From positions 124,001 to 188,000 of the forward strand of contig CAWBXD010000004.1 in assembly GCA_963792705.1 (NCBI GenBank): a stretch of 64,000 bases of DNA. The letters are read 5' to 3'. This document shows, in pieces, positions 8,185 to 17,811 of this stretch (the stretch's first letter is position 1; the number at the start of each line of letters is the position of its first letter). A model generated the notes under the pieces. It worked only from the letters and a program-made list of their open reading frames with translations. It was not told where the DNA came from and did no database searches. Origin of the DNA: JBBQVS01 sp963792705. GTDB taxonomy: Bacteria; Chloroflexota; Ktedonobacteria; Ktedonobacterales; Ktedonobacteraceae. A program made the position numbers and the translations under genes.

Positions 8185-11031
8185 TCACTGATAGCGCAAC
8201 ACCTCCAGGGGGCGCACACGCGTTGCATGCCAGGACACGAGGAGCGCGACAAGCATTGTGACGATAGATGTTACCGCGACAATGAGCACAATAAGCCAGA
8301 AACCAACATCAATCTGAACCTGGAAAACAAACTTGCTTAGTACGGTGATTGATCCCGCGACCAGCAGCATTGCGACCAGCGAACCAAGAAGGCCAACAAG
8401 TCCATTCTCGATGAGCACCGTGGCGAGTACAGAACGACTGGTATAGCCCACAGATTTGAGGATACCTATCTCGCGTTGCCGTTCTAGCATTGCCAGTGCT
8501 ACAGCGTTGGCAATGATAATCAGGGCAGCAATCATAGCCAGTGACGCAACAGTGGTAAGCAAGATGACAAGGTTGTCGAGTACTTGATTGATAATTGCAT
8601 CAATATCAACCACGCTGAACACTATCGCACTCGGTATTGCCCTATTGATGTTACGCTTAAATGTGGGAAGTTGGTTAGGATCAACTTTGAGCGAATATAT
8701 CTCCAATGTCGATGCTCCACCTAGTTGTGCCGCAACATTTGTATCACACAGGATAGATGCGAACGTAGGATTCTTTGTCGGATCGGAGTCGTCATAAAAG
8801 CCAACAATGGTTAGCACCTTTGTTACGTTACCGTCCGCGCTTTGCTCGATAACAGTATCATTCACATTCAAATGCAACGGGGCGTTTTGCAGCGACGAAT
8901 TCACGAGGATGTTATTTGTACCGGAATCAGACGGACTCAGGTTACGCCCACTATGCAAGGTAATGACAGGAATATTATTGCCACCATTCTTCAGAGTATA
9001 GCCTTCGATGCTGGCTAACCTGTTCACCGCATCTTTAGAAGAACTCCCTTTCCCTTTTGAGACACTGCGTTTCAGCACCGTGTTCAGGTCTTGTCCCTGG
9101 ATAAAAAGCGGATAGACCTGTCGTACCACTACATTTGTTACGGTCTTGCTTGCATCAACACCCCTTTGGTGCGCGACCTGTGCAGCTATTAGCCCCTGCT
9201 GTTTCGGCTGTGCGGCGATGAAAACGTTCCGCGTGAACAATGTATCAAGTGTGCTATTAATAGTGTCTTTGATGCCTTGCCCTAGGACAAGGACGAGTCC
9301 AATCGCAAACACACCCACAAAGAGGGCAGTGAGTGTAGTTGTTGTACGCAGACGTTGGCGTCCCATATTACGATACGCAAGCATTACCGATGTTTTCCAG
9401 GCACGTGGCGCGAACATAACCACACTATCAAGTATCGTTGCAAAAAAGAATACCAGCGTCCCTCCAACCAGCACAAGCCCTAATGCACCAAAAATCGCTT
9501 CCGCATATATACCAATCATACTGCTACCATGATGCGAAGCATAGCTATTAATGGTTGTCCCTAGCAATCCCAGCAAACCAAAGATAAGCGAGGCAAGCAC
9601 AACGGCACCTAGCGCGGCGAGTAGCCAGAGCAGAATACGAGTTTGCGGCTTTTCGTAAACAGGCAACTTTGAGATAGCTAGCACAAGAAGGCCAAGACCT
9701 AGTGCTAATATGAGAATGATCAGCGCACCACCATACACAGCGATAATAGCGGTCGTCACGCTTCCGAGAATACTTGCTGCTAGCGCGACAAATAGAACAG
9801 AAAGGACAACAAGTAAGACAAACGTGGTAACGCGAGAACTTGTACCTGTTACTTCCCCACTATCGCGTAGCACAGCTAGTGGTCGTATTTGGCTTGCCTG
9901 TACAATGGGCAGCAAGCCGAAAATTAACGCAGTCGAGAGGCCAATAACGAAACCAGAGCCAATTGTTGTTGGGTCGAGCACGATTGGTAGATGCAATGGA
10001 AAGGCATACTCCACGATGGCACGTACTAAGTAGCTCGCTCCAATACCTATAATTGTACCAACGATTCCCCCTATAAGGCCGAGGAGGGCCGCTTCCAGGC
10101 CAAAGAGTCCATATAAATCGAGCTGGCGGTAGCCGGTTGTCTTGAGCATAGCGATCTCGACCTGTCGTCGTCGTAGCAACACTTGCATTGTATTGATGAT
10201 ACCAATGCCACCGATAAAGAGGGCTAAAAGACCAACGATGCGTAGAAAAAGCCAAATCTGATCGACCTGGCTCTGTCGGCGGTGCAGCAAGTCTTGCGCG
10301 GTGATAAGAGTTACGGTGGGAAAGTTCTGGCTAATCTGTGCCTGTACCGAGGCTAAATTCGTGGTTGGAAGTGTTGTATAGACCGTACTATATTGCTCAG
10401 GAAGTGGTGAAGCGTTTGCACCGGGAATGGCAGTCAGAGTATTTTGTGCAAGAATAATCTGTGGTCCCTGAAAAGCTCCTCCTTCTTGAAACTCAGCCGC
10501 AATTGTAATGGGAATACTACGTCCATCAGTTGTTTTCACAGTATACGTACTTCCAATGTGTGCATGAAGAGTTTGGAAAATATGCATACTGATAGCCACA
10601 TTATTGTTATGTACGACCTGTTGAATTGTCAGGTTCTGGGAAGGAGCAATAAAACTCGCTTGCCCGACCAAAGGAAAGTTGTTTGATATCACCACAACGC
10701 CGAATGTTTGCTCATCGCCAGAAGACGAAGTGATCGTACCACCTGTATTGTATGACGTAGCATACGCGGTGATACTGCCTCGTTGCTTGAGTTGATCGAA
10801 AAACGATAGGTCGCGTTTGCGTAGTGGAGAGACGCCAGCGTTGACGCGCAGGTCGCCACCGTTAGCCTCTACAATGTTGCCCACGAGTGCCTGGTTAACG
10901 CTTAACCCGACAAGCTGCAGTGCTACAATCGCCATCACCCCTACCGCTACACAAAAGATAGCGAGTATCGTTCTTTGACCACCGCGCAAGAGTGAGCGTG
11001 AGGCATATGACCAATATAATCCAAGTCGCAT
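8185..11031 (-). CDS. ABC transporter permease with two FtsX domains (MacB/LolE-like)
   Basis: A 948-aa membrane protein with duplicated architecture: an N-terminal TM (~20-42), a large extracytoplasmic MacB-PCD-like domain, an FtsX three-helix block (~265-385), further hydrophobic helices in the centre, a second extracytoplasmic domain (~600-800) and a second FtsX block ending in LVSWHATRVRPLEVLRYQ. Such permeases work with a separate ATPase to move lipoproteins, peptides or antibiotics, or act as mechanotransducers at the membrane. No ATP-binding gene is adjacent, so its partner is encoded elsewhere. Start ATG 11031 has AAAGGAT upstream. It is divergent from the ECF sigma gene, and joint regulation is possible but not shown. 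Confidence 0.88.
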   Translation of the reverse strand: MRLGLYWSYASRSLLRGGQRTILAIFCVAVGVMAIVALQLVGLSVNQALVGNIVEANGGDLRVNAGVSPLRKRDLSFFDQLKQRGSITAYATSYNTGGTITSSSGDEQTFGVVVISNNFPLVGQASFIAPSQNLTIQQVVHNNNVAISMHIFQTLHAHIGSTYTVKTTDGRSIPITIAAEFQEGGAFQGPQIILAQNTLTAIPGANASPLPEQYSTVYTTLPTTNLASVQAQISQNFPTVTLITAQDLLHRRQSQVDQIWLFLRIVGLLALFIGGIGIINTMQVLLRRRQVEIAMLKTTGYRQLDLYGLFGLEAALLGLIGGIVGTIIGIGASYLVRAIVEYAFPLHLPIVLDPTTIGSGFVIGLSTALIFGLLPIVQASQIRPLAVLRDSGEVTGTSSRVTTFVLLVVLSVLFVALAASILGSVTTAIIAVYGGALIILILALGLGLLVLAISKLPVYEKPQTRILLWLLAALGAVVLASLIFGLLGLLGTTINSYASHHGSSMIGIYAEAIFGALGLVLVGGTLVFFFATILDSVVMFAPRAWKTSVMLAYRNMGRQRLRTTTTLTALFVGVFAIGLVLVLGQGIKDTINSTLDTLFTRNVFIAAQPKQQGLIAAQVAHQRGVDASKTVTNVVVRQVYPLFIQGQDLNTVLKRSVSKGKGSSSKDAVNRLASIEGYTLKNGGNNIPVITLHSGRNLSPSDSGTNNILVNSSLQNAPLHLNVNDTVIEQSADGNVTKVLTIVGFYDDSDPTKNPTFASILCDTNVAAQLGGASTLEIYSLKVDPNQLPTFKRNINRAIPSAIVFSVVDIDAIINQVLDNLVILLTTVASLAMIAALIIIANAVALAMLERQREIGILKSVGYTSRSVLATVLIENGLVGLLGSLVAMLLVAGSITVLSKFVFQVQIDVGFWLIVLIVAVTSIVTMLVALLVSWHATRVRPLEVLRYQ

Positions 11032-11345
11032 ATATATTTATCCTTTTAGATGAAAGAGTTGTGTGGAAGCAAGAAAGGGTACAAATTTTCAGGGACGAGT
11101 GAATTGTAGTTGAGAACGCACCGTTATTCTGATTGCAGTTTGAGAACGAATAAAACACCCTCTCTCCATTGTTATACATGAAGGTATTATAGAACAGATT
11201 TTATATAGTTGGCCTAGTTCTCCTTACCTAATGTCTGCTAGTTCACAGCAGATATAGCTTAAATGTGTTATGCTACTTATTATTAAAAATGAAAAGTTTC
11301 TGTATGACATAAAATTTTCTACTTTGCATAAGGTTGATGTAACTG
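11032..11345. other. Divergent intergenic region, FtsX permease / ECF sigma
   Basis: A 314-bp AT-rich region that must hold promoters for both flanking genes. TATGCTACTTATTATTAAAAATG (11269-11291 area) is AT-rich and promoter-like, but no -35/-10 pair could be fixed. Nothing else is recognised. Confidence 0.3.
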
Positions 11346-12167
11346 ATGGACACCTCTATCCGTTTCTACAATACGAATAGCAACGTGCATTCCCCATTTG
11401 AGGGGGAACACGCAAATAGGTTCACCGTTCCATTGCCAACGGATGGGGAAGGCAGTGTGTCTGAAACACACATAGATGTACGAGAAACGCATTCTAGTAC
11501 GCTCTCTGAGATACAAGAGCAAACTCAGGCGATAGAGCATGTAGATACAGTAGATGTCGCTGATTTTGAGGCGATTTTTCTGCGCTTTCAGACACCTATT
11601 ACAAACTTCATTTACCATCTCATTGGCAACCGTGAACAAGCATATGACTTGACACAAGACGTGTTCGTAAAAGCATATAAAGCATTACTTAATGGAACAG
11701 CAGTGCAACCAGGAGCACTTTCTGCCTGGCTATATCGTATAGCAGCTAATACGACAACCGATACATTACGGCGTCGTAGACTCATCTCCTGGTTGCCTCT
11801 CTCGTTATTCAACGAGGATCGTGGCATAGGTGCTGGTATGCTTTCTGATTCTGGTGGAACAGCAGATAGCTTTACGAATACAAGTGAAGAAAACCATTCA
11901 GGATCGGTCAGTGCGCTTTATGAGCGCAATGGCTATGATGGCGGACGGTTTGAAAATCGGGTTGCAGATAAAGAGATCGTTGAGCGTGTTATGAAGCAAT
12001 TACAGCCAAAATACGCAGCTTGTCTCTGGCTCTACGAAAACGATGGCTTGTCTTGTGCAGAAATCGCAGATGTACTTAATATTAGTGCATCGGCAGTCAA
12101 GATGCGGCTCATGCGAGCACGGGAACGGTTTATTGGATTATACAAAAAAGAGGTCGGTGAAGAGTGA
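11346..12167 (+). CDS. ECF-type RNA polymerase sigma factor
   Basis: A 273-aa sigma-70 family protein. Region 2 is clear (FEAIFLRFQTPITNFIYHLI, then REQAYDLTQDVFVKAYKALL, then AWLYRIAANTTTDTLRRRR), as is region 4 at the C-terminus (LQPKYAACLWLYENDGLSCA, then EIADVLNISASAVKMRLMRAR). The ~80 residues before region 2 and the ~60-residue insert between regions 2 and 4 are longer than usual. The next gene overlaps by 4 bp (GTGA) and encodes a zinc-finger anti-sigma factor, the normal partnership in which the membrane protein holds the sigma factor inactive. The Shine-Dalgarno before ATG 11346 is weak. It is a distant paralogue of the pair at 22.5-24.9 kb. Confidence 0.92.
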   Translation: MDTSIRFYNTNSNVHSPFEGEHANRFTVPLPTDGEGSVSETHIDVRETHSSTLSEIQEQTQAIEHVDTVDVADFEAIFLRFQTPITNFIYHLIGNREQAYDLTQDVFVKAYKALLNGTAVQPGALSAWLYRIAANTTTDTLRRRRLISWLPLSLFNEDRGIGAGMLSDSGGTADSFTNTSEENHSGSVSALYERNGYDGGRFENRVADKEIVERVMKQLQPKYAACLWLYENDGLSCAEIADVLNISASAVKMRLMRARERFIGLYKKEVGEE

Positions 12168-13963
12168 ACTGTAACCAAGCACGGTCAATGCTCGCAGCAT
12201 ATCGTGAATTGAAACATGAGCAAGTTGATACTACAGAGTTAGATACACATTTAGAGCAATGTGCAGCGTGCAGAAACATTCTTGCTCAACAGATGGCCGT
12301 TGGTGATCGTCTTCGCCTGTTGCCCGTACTGGAACCTGCGCCCGACGCGCATATCAAACTTATGCAAACGTTGGCCGCAGAACATCTACGCTTTCTACAA
12401 CGTTCATCTAACGCGCACGCATCCTCTGCCTCTTCAGTACCAGATTTTCTCAAGCCGTATATGAAGGATCAAGTAGCAGCACAAGCAAAAGCACCAAACG
12501 CGCTTAAAGCATTTTCCACGGCTGAGACTGGTCCTTTGCCCATTATTCCTAAACAACGTAAGAGGCGCGTGGCTCCAATGGGACAATTTGCGGTGCTTGG
12601 GCTAGCGGCAAGTTTCTTGATGATTTTTCTTGTTGGAGGTCTTGTCTCACTCCTGGCACTGGCAAATCATGGTGTTGGAGGAACGAACAATACAGCATCT
12701 ATCACACGCCCCTCATTAATTGCATCTGTAAGTTATACTGCCGAAACATCCTATTCACATGTTGCAAGTGCGGTTGCAACTCATGAGCATATTTATTACT
12801 CTGCTTATGGTGATGGTCAGACGCAGTGGATGCTTGAACAGATAAATGGCACTCCAAAGGATGCCCAAAGCAGTCCTTTACTACAAACAAGTAGTCCTAA
12901 TCCACTATTTGTTCTTGGGGCATCGGAGCAATGGTTGATCTGGTTACAGCTTGATCCTCAGAAAAGGGAGCAAGAAGTGCATCAGGATCATATAACTCCT
13001 TCTTTCACAAGAACGTGGAGTTTGAATGCGCTCTCCCTCGCACCCACACAAAATAGTTTATCTTCTTTTGCAACACCAATTGTACTGCAAAGTGGAACCT
13101 TCGATACAGCAACAGTTCCTGATTGGGTGCATACACCAATTCAAGGCGTCTCGTTTATACAACAAGATACGTTGCTTGTCACATCTGTCGATGCAAAGGG
13201 TAACGCACAGTTGATGCGCTATGAATTAAACAAGGACTCACGCACGCTTGCTACCTCTATCATAACAGCCAATAATGGACATATTCTTACCTCGCCAACG
13301 GCTACCGATGATGGAACACACATTTTCTGGGCAGAGGAATGGTTTACAGACGATTTGCAACCGCATAGCACCGTTTGGACACAAGAAGCGACGACAGAGA
13401 TAACTCGTCAGCATGGGGCATGGCATCCAAGCGTAACACTAGCAAAGCATATCTATCGCTCCGATGAAACATCGTTTCACCCCCAAGTTATCAATAATAT
13501 GCTCTTCTTGCTCAGTACAGATGACTCTGTAGCATCAGCACAGGGAACACCTGGTGCGACCAGTACGCCAACGATACAAGCAAAAGCGACGCCTGTATCA
13601 ACAGAACCCGTCATCTCGCGGTTCACGGATATCTATCCTACACAGATCGACGAGTCCATACATGGAACGGTCCTGGCATTTCCACTTGACGATCCAACGG
13701 CATTGCCTACGACGCTCTCAAGTGATAGTACCGCTGCGGCCTTACAAGGTGGAACACGCTTTCTTGTATGGCAGAGCAGTACGGGCTATCAGATGTATGA
13801 TGCCTTTACAAAATCACCACCAGTTGAGGTCAAAGATAGCACGAAGGATACAGCATTTCTGACCGTCAACGCCGCCTCTGCGGTATGGGTTGCCAAAGAA
13901 GATTCTTCTACAGAAGGTGTCCCACAAACGGCAACATTTAGTATGTTCAATTGGCCTAGCTAG
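12164..13963 (+). CDS. Transmembrane anti-sigma factor with zinc-finger N-terminus and large extracytoplasmic domain
   Basis: A 599-aa protein starting at GTG 12164 inside the stop of the sigma gene. The N-terminal HxxxCxxC zinc-finger motif (His29, Cys33, Cys36) is that of zf-HC2/ZAS anti-sigma factors and should bind the co-encoded sigma factor in the cytoplasm. One TM helix follows at ~140-165. The remaining ~430 residues are Ser/Thr-rich and outside; repeated WVHTPIQGVSF-, HIFWAEEWF- and FLVWQSSTG-like strands suggest a beta-propeller-like sensor, though this is less clear than in the 23.0-24.9 kb paralogue. The signal sensed is unknown. A 33-bp hairpin follows the stop directly. Confidence 0.85.
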   Translation: MNCNQARSMLAAYRELKHEQVDTTELDTHLEQCAACRNILAQQMAVGDRLRLLPVLEPAPDAHIKLMQTLAAEHLRFLQRSSNAHASSASSVPDFLKPYMKDQVAAQAKAPNALKAFSTAETGPLPIIPKQRKRRVAPMGQFAVLGLAASFLMIFLVGGLVSLLALANHGVGGTNNTASITRPSLIASVSYTAETSYSHVASAVATHEHIYYSAYGDGQTQWMLEQINGTPKDAQSSPLLQTSSPNPLFVLGASEQWLIWLQLDPQKREQEVHQDHITPSFTRTWSLNALSLAPTQNSLSSFATPIVLQSGTFDTATVPDWVHTPIQGVSFIQQDTLLVTSVDAKGNAQLMRYELNKDSRTLATSIITANNGHILTSPTATDDGTHIFWAEEWFTDDLQPHSTVWTQEATTEITRQHGAWHPSVTLAKHIYRSDETSFHPQVINNMLFLLSTDDSVASAQGTPGATSTPTIQAKATPVSTEPVISRFTDIYPTQIDESIHGTVLAFPLDDPTALPTTLSSDSTAAALQGGTRFLVWQSSTGYQMYDAFTKSPPVEVKDSTKDTAFLTVNAASAVWVAKEDSSTEGVPQTATFSMFNWPS

Positions 13964-14040
13964 AAGTCTAAGGAGACACAAGAAAGCAGGTGAGCATTAG
14001 ATGTGCTCACCTGCTTTCTTGTGTCTCCTTAGACTTTTTC
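13964..14040. terminator. 33-bp perfect-stem terminator overlapping the stop codon of the converging gene
   Basis: The arms 13964-13996 and 14004-14036 are exact reverse complements (33 bp) around a 7-nt loop, followed by TTTC on the plus strand, a good intrinsic terminator for the anti-sigma gene. The right arm includes the last codons and stop (14029-14031) of the minus-strand gene. Confidence 0.85.
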
Positions 14041-14877
14041 TTTCTGATTATCTAGCACATCCATGTGAATATGATGCAGCTTTTGCTCTATTTCCTGCAT
14101 CTTCGTCACCATAACGCTCATCTCTAGCTCTGACTTCACATCTACTTGATAATCAAGGTCTGCTTTGATACGGTCTTTGGCCGCTTGCCTATTCTGGCTT
14201 ATAAGTACGAAAATGGAAAGAAAGATTGCTTCGAGCGAGACGGCCATTGTGAGAAACTGGAATGGGTAGGGATCAAAATGAGTACTCTTTGGACCAAGCG
14301 TGTTTAAAATTATCCAGACTAGAAAGGCGACAAGATTTATGAGCAAGAAAGGCATTGAGCCACTAAAATCCGCGATGAGGTCTGCAATCCTCTGACCAAC
14401 AGAAGAATGGACCTCTTCTGCGTCATTTGGGTTGCGGCTAACGCGAGTTCGCAGGATATCGTCAGTGTGTTTAAGACGTTGCCCAAGCTCTATTAACACA
14501 TCGAGGGCCGCGTCGGGGCGCCGACGAAGGAAGTCAAAAAACTCATCGCGCTGTAGTTCTAGCGTTACAACCTCCTCTTCTGAAGTTGCACTCGCTGAGC
14601 GTGTTTCACCACTGAGCATAGCAAGTTCTCCGAAGAACTTCCCTGGCCCTAACATATCTAGCACTACTTTTTTGCCATCGGTATCCGTAAGCCATACCTC
14701 GACTTGACCGCGCTCAATAATGTTAAACGTACAGGTGGGGTCTCCTGCCTTCATGACTTGCTGCCCAGGCTGAAAAATACGTTCAGTCATGATGGAACGG
14801 ACCTCAGCTCGCTCATCATCATCCATATTAGAAAAAAGTGGTATCTCTGCAAGAAGTCGTGTTGTTACTACACTCAT
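14029..14877 (-). CDS. Cyclic nucleotide-binding domain protein with DUF1003-like membrane domain
   Basis: A 282-aa protein. The N-terminal ~120 residues form a cNMP/CRP-type sensor domain: LFSNMDDDERAEV, then FQPGQQVMKAGD, then the phosphate-cassette-like FFGELAMLSGETRSA. There is no HTH; instead residues ~170-250 carry two hydrophobic helices of the DUF1003 type (FLLINLVAFLVWIILNT and QFLTMAVSLEAIFLSIFVLI), then a coiled-coil tail. It therefore looks like a nucleotide-responsive membrane protein of unknown output. Start at ATG 14877; an upstream GTG (14904) overlapping the acyl-CoA dehydrogenase stop is possible. It lies just downstream of that dehydrogenase and may be co-transcribed. Confidence 0.82.
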   Translation of the reverse strand: MSVVTTRLLAEIPLFSNMDDDERAEVRSIMTERIFQPGQQVMKAGDPTCTFNIIERGQVEVWLTDTDGKKVVLDMLGPGKFFGELAMLSGETRSASATSEEEVVTLELQRDEFFDFLRRRPDAALDVLIELGQRLKHTDDILRTRVSRNPNDAEEVHSSVGQRIADLIADFSGSMPFLLINLVAFLVWIILNTLGPKSTHFDPYPFQFLTMAVSLEAIFLSIFVLISQNRQAAKDRIKADLDYQVDVKSELEMSVMVTKMQEIEQKLHHIHMDVLDNQKEKV

Positions 14878-14897
14878 AGGATCATGCCATCCATTTC

Positions 14898-16046
14898 TCA
14901 GCACCCAAGCAGCTTTGCGATGAGCATACGCTGAATCTCGCTGGTGCCTTCGCCAATTTCGTTGATTTTCACGCTACGAAAGTAGCGAGAGACGGGGTAC
15001 TCGTCCATAAAGCCATAGCCACCATGTATTTGTACCGCTTGATTGGCCGCCCGATTCGCAGTTTCAGAAGCAAAAAGTTTTGCCATTGATGCCTCGCGTG
15101 TATAAGGCTTACCCTGCATATGTAACCATGCAGCCTTATAATACATTAGACGCGCCAACTCAATCTCGGTATCCATATCGGCTAGCTTAAACTGAATGGC
15201 TTGATTCTTACTGATGGAACGCCCAAACTGCTTGCGTTGTTGTGCATAGCTTAGAGCTTCATCGAGGCATGCCTGCGCTAAACCAACGCAAAGGGCTGCG
15301 ATAGCCACGCGTCCTGCATCAAGAATTTGCATGAATTGCTTGAAGCCTTCTCCGCGCTGTCCAAGAATATTTTCTTCTGGCACAACACACTCTTCAAAAG
15401 CAAGCGGTCGTGTATCCGATGCTCTCCAACCCATTTTTTTATATGGTTTACCTATAGCATAGCCCGGAGTGCCTTTGGGCACGACAACATTGGTGATCTC
15501 ATTACGTCCATCGGGTCGCGTACCCGTTATAGCGGTAATGGTCACGCCACCTGTCATATCGGTACCTGCATTCGTAATAAACTCTTTTGAGCCGTTGATA
15601 TGCCATTGTCCGTTCTGTAGGACCGCACGGGTTTGTGTACCACCAGAGTCAGAACCAGCTTCTGGTTCGGTTAGCCCAAAAGCCCACAGTTGTTCGCCAC
15701 GAGCAAGTGGAGAGAGAAAGTGCTCTTTCTGTACTTCACTGCCAAAGAGGTAAAACGGTGAAGCTCCCAACGATGTATGAGCCTCCATTGTGATGCCGAC
15801 CGAAACATCGCCACGCGAAATCTCCTCAATAGCAATACAGTAAGATAAGAAGTCTGCACCAGCCCCACCATATTGCTCTGGGAAAGGCAATCCTAATAGG
15901 CCAAGTGCTCCCATCTTACGAACAACGGCATAGGGAAACTGACCTGTTGCATCTATCTCTTCCGCGATGGGCTTGATCTCTTGTTCCGCGAACTCACGGC
16001 ACGTGTCACGAATGGCTATTTGCTCCTCGTTGAGTGAAAAATCCAC
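14898..16046 (-). CDS. Acyl-CoA dehydrogenase
   Basis: A 382-aa FAD flavoprotein of standard family length, alpha,beta-dehydrogenating acyl-CoA thioesters in fatty acid or branched-chain catabolism. Signatures: LWAFGLTEPEAGSDSGGTQT (flavin/substrate motif), FITNAGTDMTGG, and the C-terminal QIHGGYGFMDEYPVSRYFR, then EIGEGTSEIQRMLIA with the catalytic-base region. Start GTG 16046 with a purine-rich GAGAG upstream. No electron-transfer flavoprotein or other beta-oxidation gene is in the window, so chain-length preference is open. It precedes the cNMP-binding gene by 20 bp. Confidence 0.93.
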   Translation of the reverse strand: MDFSLNEEQIAIRDTCREFAEQEIKPIAEEIDATGQFPYAVVRKMGALGLLGLPFPEQYGGAGADFLSYCIAIEEISRGDVSVGITMEAHTSLGASPFYLFGSEVQKEHFLSPLARGEQLWAFGLTEPEAGSDSGGTQTRAVLQNGQWHINGSKEFITNAGTDMTGGVTITAITGTRPDGRNEITNVVVPKGTPGYAIGKPYKKMGWRASDTRPLAFEECVVPEENILGQRGEGFKQFMQILDAGRVAIAALCVGLAQACLDEALSYAQQRKQFGRSISKNQAIQFKLADMDTEIELARLMYYKAAWLHMQGKPYTREASMAKLFASETANRAANQAVQIHGGYGFMDEYPVSRYFRSVKINEIGEGTSEIQRMLIAKLLGC

Positions 16047-16166
16047 TGATTGCTCTCTTTCTTTTCGACGCCATGAGTAACGTCATACTATTTGCACCGC
16101 ATTTGCACTGCTTATTCATTATACGAGAAACGAGCAAGAAATAGCCAAAAAACACGAGATCGACAC

Positions 16167-16198
16167 AAAAAAAGGCAGGGATACTTCCACTGCCTTTT
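16167..16198 (-). terminator. Intrinsic terminator downstream of metK
   Basis: On the minus strand a stem AAAGGCAG/CTGCCTTT is followed by a run of T, directly after the metK stop. It separates the SAM-cycle block from the acyl-CoA dehydrogenase gene. Confidence 0.8.
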
Positions 16199-16216
16199 CT
16201 TAATGCAAGGTGCGAG

Positions 16217-17476
16217 TTATGAAACGATCTCGCTGCTCTCGATATGAGCACCAACACCTTTACGTAACATTGGCACTTTGTCCAGTTCTTCCCAAGGTGC
16301 GTCGATGTCTGTACGCCCAAAATGACCGAAGGCCGCTGTGGGTTGATAAATGGGACGACGCAGGTTCAACGCTTGAATGATGCCAGCAGGACGCAGATCA
16401 AAATGCTCGTTGATGAGACGAATAATTTCATCATCGGAGACTTTGCCCGTACCAAAGGTTTCGACGAAGAGCGAAAGCGGACGCGCCACACCGATAGCAT
16501 AGGAAATTTGCAGTTCGAGCCGATCAGCAAGACCAGCGGCAACAATATTTTTCGCGATATGACGTGCCGCGTATGCCGCCGAGCGGTCTACTTTTGTCGG
16601 GTCCTTACCGCTAAATGCACCACCACCATGACGTGCCATACCACCATAGGTATCAACAATAATCTTACGTCCAGTGAGGCCTGCATCTCCCATTGGCCCA
16701 CCCGTTACAAAGCGACCAGTTGGATTCACAAAAATCTTGGTTGACGAGTCGAGCAGATGTTCTGGAATGACAGGCTTGATGACATGCTCTAACACATCGG
16801 TACGAATCTGCTCTTGATCGACATAGCTCGCATGCTGGGTCGAGATAACGACTGTATCGACATGCACAGGACGCCCATGATCGTATTGTACCGTTACCTG
16901 ACTCTTGCCGTCGGGGCGCAGATAAGCTAGTGGACCACTTCCCATCCATGCTTTACGACGCTCAACCGAAAGCTGACGAGTGAGTTTGTGTGCAAGACTA
17001 ATTGGCATCGGCATATATTCGGGGGTCTCGTTACAGGCAAAGCCAATCATCATGCCCTGGTCGCCTGCACCTATCTGTTCTAGTTCATCGTCGCTCAAAT
17101 GCTTAATGCCGCCGTCTTTGGCCTCCAAGGACCTACTCACGCCCATATCAATGTCTGGTGACTGCTTGCCAATTGAGGTGACGATACCACAGGTGCGATA
17201 GTCAAAGCCGTATTCCGCGTTGACATACCCTACCTGCTCAATTGTTCTACGCACAATAGCAGGCATATCAACCCATGCCGATGTTGTGATCTCGCCTGCA
17301 ACCAGAACAAGACCTGTTGTCGTAGCAGTTTCACATGCGACACGAGCCAAAGGGTCCTGTATGAGAATGGCGTCGAGAATGGCGTCCGAGATTTGATCAC
17401 ATAGTTTGTCTGGATGCCCTTCTGTGACAGACTCACTGGTAAAAAATGACTTGGGACTTTCCATAAAATTACTCAA
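16217..17476 (-). CDS. metK: S-adenosylmethionine synthase
   Basis: A 419-aa methionine adenosyltransferase making SAM from ATP and L-methionine. Diagnostic motifs are present: SVTEGHPDKLCDQISDAILD near the N-terminus, GAGDQGMMIGFACNET (ATP site), and the P-loop-like GGGAFSGKDPTKVDRSAAY. The start is a TTG (17476): GGAGG lies 8 nt upstream of it, while the next ATG (17464) is 20 nt away. Expression is controlled by a SAM-I riboswitch with its own terminator and a strong promoter immediately upstream, so high SAM should switch the gene off. It is the last gene of a minus-strand SAM-recycling block. Confidence 0.97.
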   Translation of the reverse strand: MSNFMESPKSFFTSESVTEGHPDKLCDQISDAILDAILIQDPLARVACETATTTGLVLVAGEITTSAWVDMPAIVRRTIEQVGYVNAEYGFDYRTCGIVTSIGKQSPDIDMGVSRSLEAKDGGIKHLSDDELEQIGAGDQGMMIGFACNETPEYMPMPISLAHKLTRQLSVERRKAWMGSGPLAYLRPDGKSQVTVQYDHGRPVHVDTVVISTQHASYVDQEQIRTDVLEHVIKPVIPEHLLDSSTKIFVNPTGRFVTGGPMGDAGLTGRKIIVDTYGGMARHGGGAFSGKDPTKVDRSAAYAARHIAKNIVAAGLADRLELQISYAIGVARPLSLFVETFGTGKVSDDEIIRLINEHFDLRPAGIIQALNLRRPIYQPTAAFGHFGRTDIDAPWEELDKVPMLRKGVGAHIESSEIVS

Positions 17477-17586
17477 AGAGTTTTCCTCCTTCTTATTTTC
17501 ATATCAAAAAGCCATAGACATATGGCTATAAGATATTCTAACCAAATAGATGCAGTGGGAGCGTCTTGAGGAGGAAATAGAAGTCA

Positions 17587-17610
17587 CAAAAAACCCCTAT
17601 AACGTAGGGG
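17587..17610 (-). terminator. Riboswitch-controlled intrinsic terminator
   Basis: On the minus strand, CCCCTA-CGTTA-TAGGGG followed by TTTTTT lies between the SAM-I aptamer and the metK start. This is the expression platform: SAM binding should favour this terminator and lower metK read-through. Confidence 0.9.
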
Positions 17611-17627
17611 TATGGCGAAATGCACAT

Positions 17628-17752
17628 TCCCCTCATCTCGCGGAACTCACAGTGCGTTGTTCCGCCGGAATTGGCACCCTTCCTGCTAAGTAGCAGATGG
17701 GTTGCCGGGCTTCGTAGGGCCGTTTCCCTCCACCTCTCTGGATGAGAGCGAT
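17628..17752 (-). promoter_or_regulatory. SAM-I (S-box) riboswitch aptamer
   Basis: The minus strand carries the S-box consensus in order: CTCTCATCCAGAGAGGTGGA, GGGAAACGGCCCTACGAAGC, CCGGCAACCC, then GGGTGCCAATTCCG and a closing strand GATGAG that pairs with the 5' CTCATC to form P1. The kink-turn (GAGGTGGAGGGA), the pseudoknot loop and the GCAACC and GCCAATTCC junction sequences are intact. It stands ~150 nt upstream of metK on the same strand, a standard target. Confidence 0.95.
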
Positions 17753-17811
17753 CTCATTGCTATATTCAGTTGTGCTGTTCCTTCGCAATATACTTGCTTG
17801 GTGTTGTCTCT

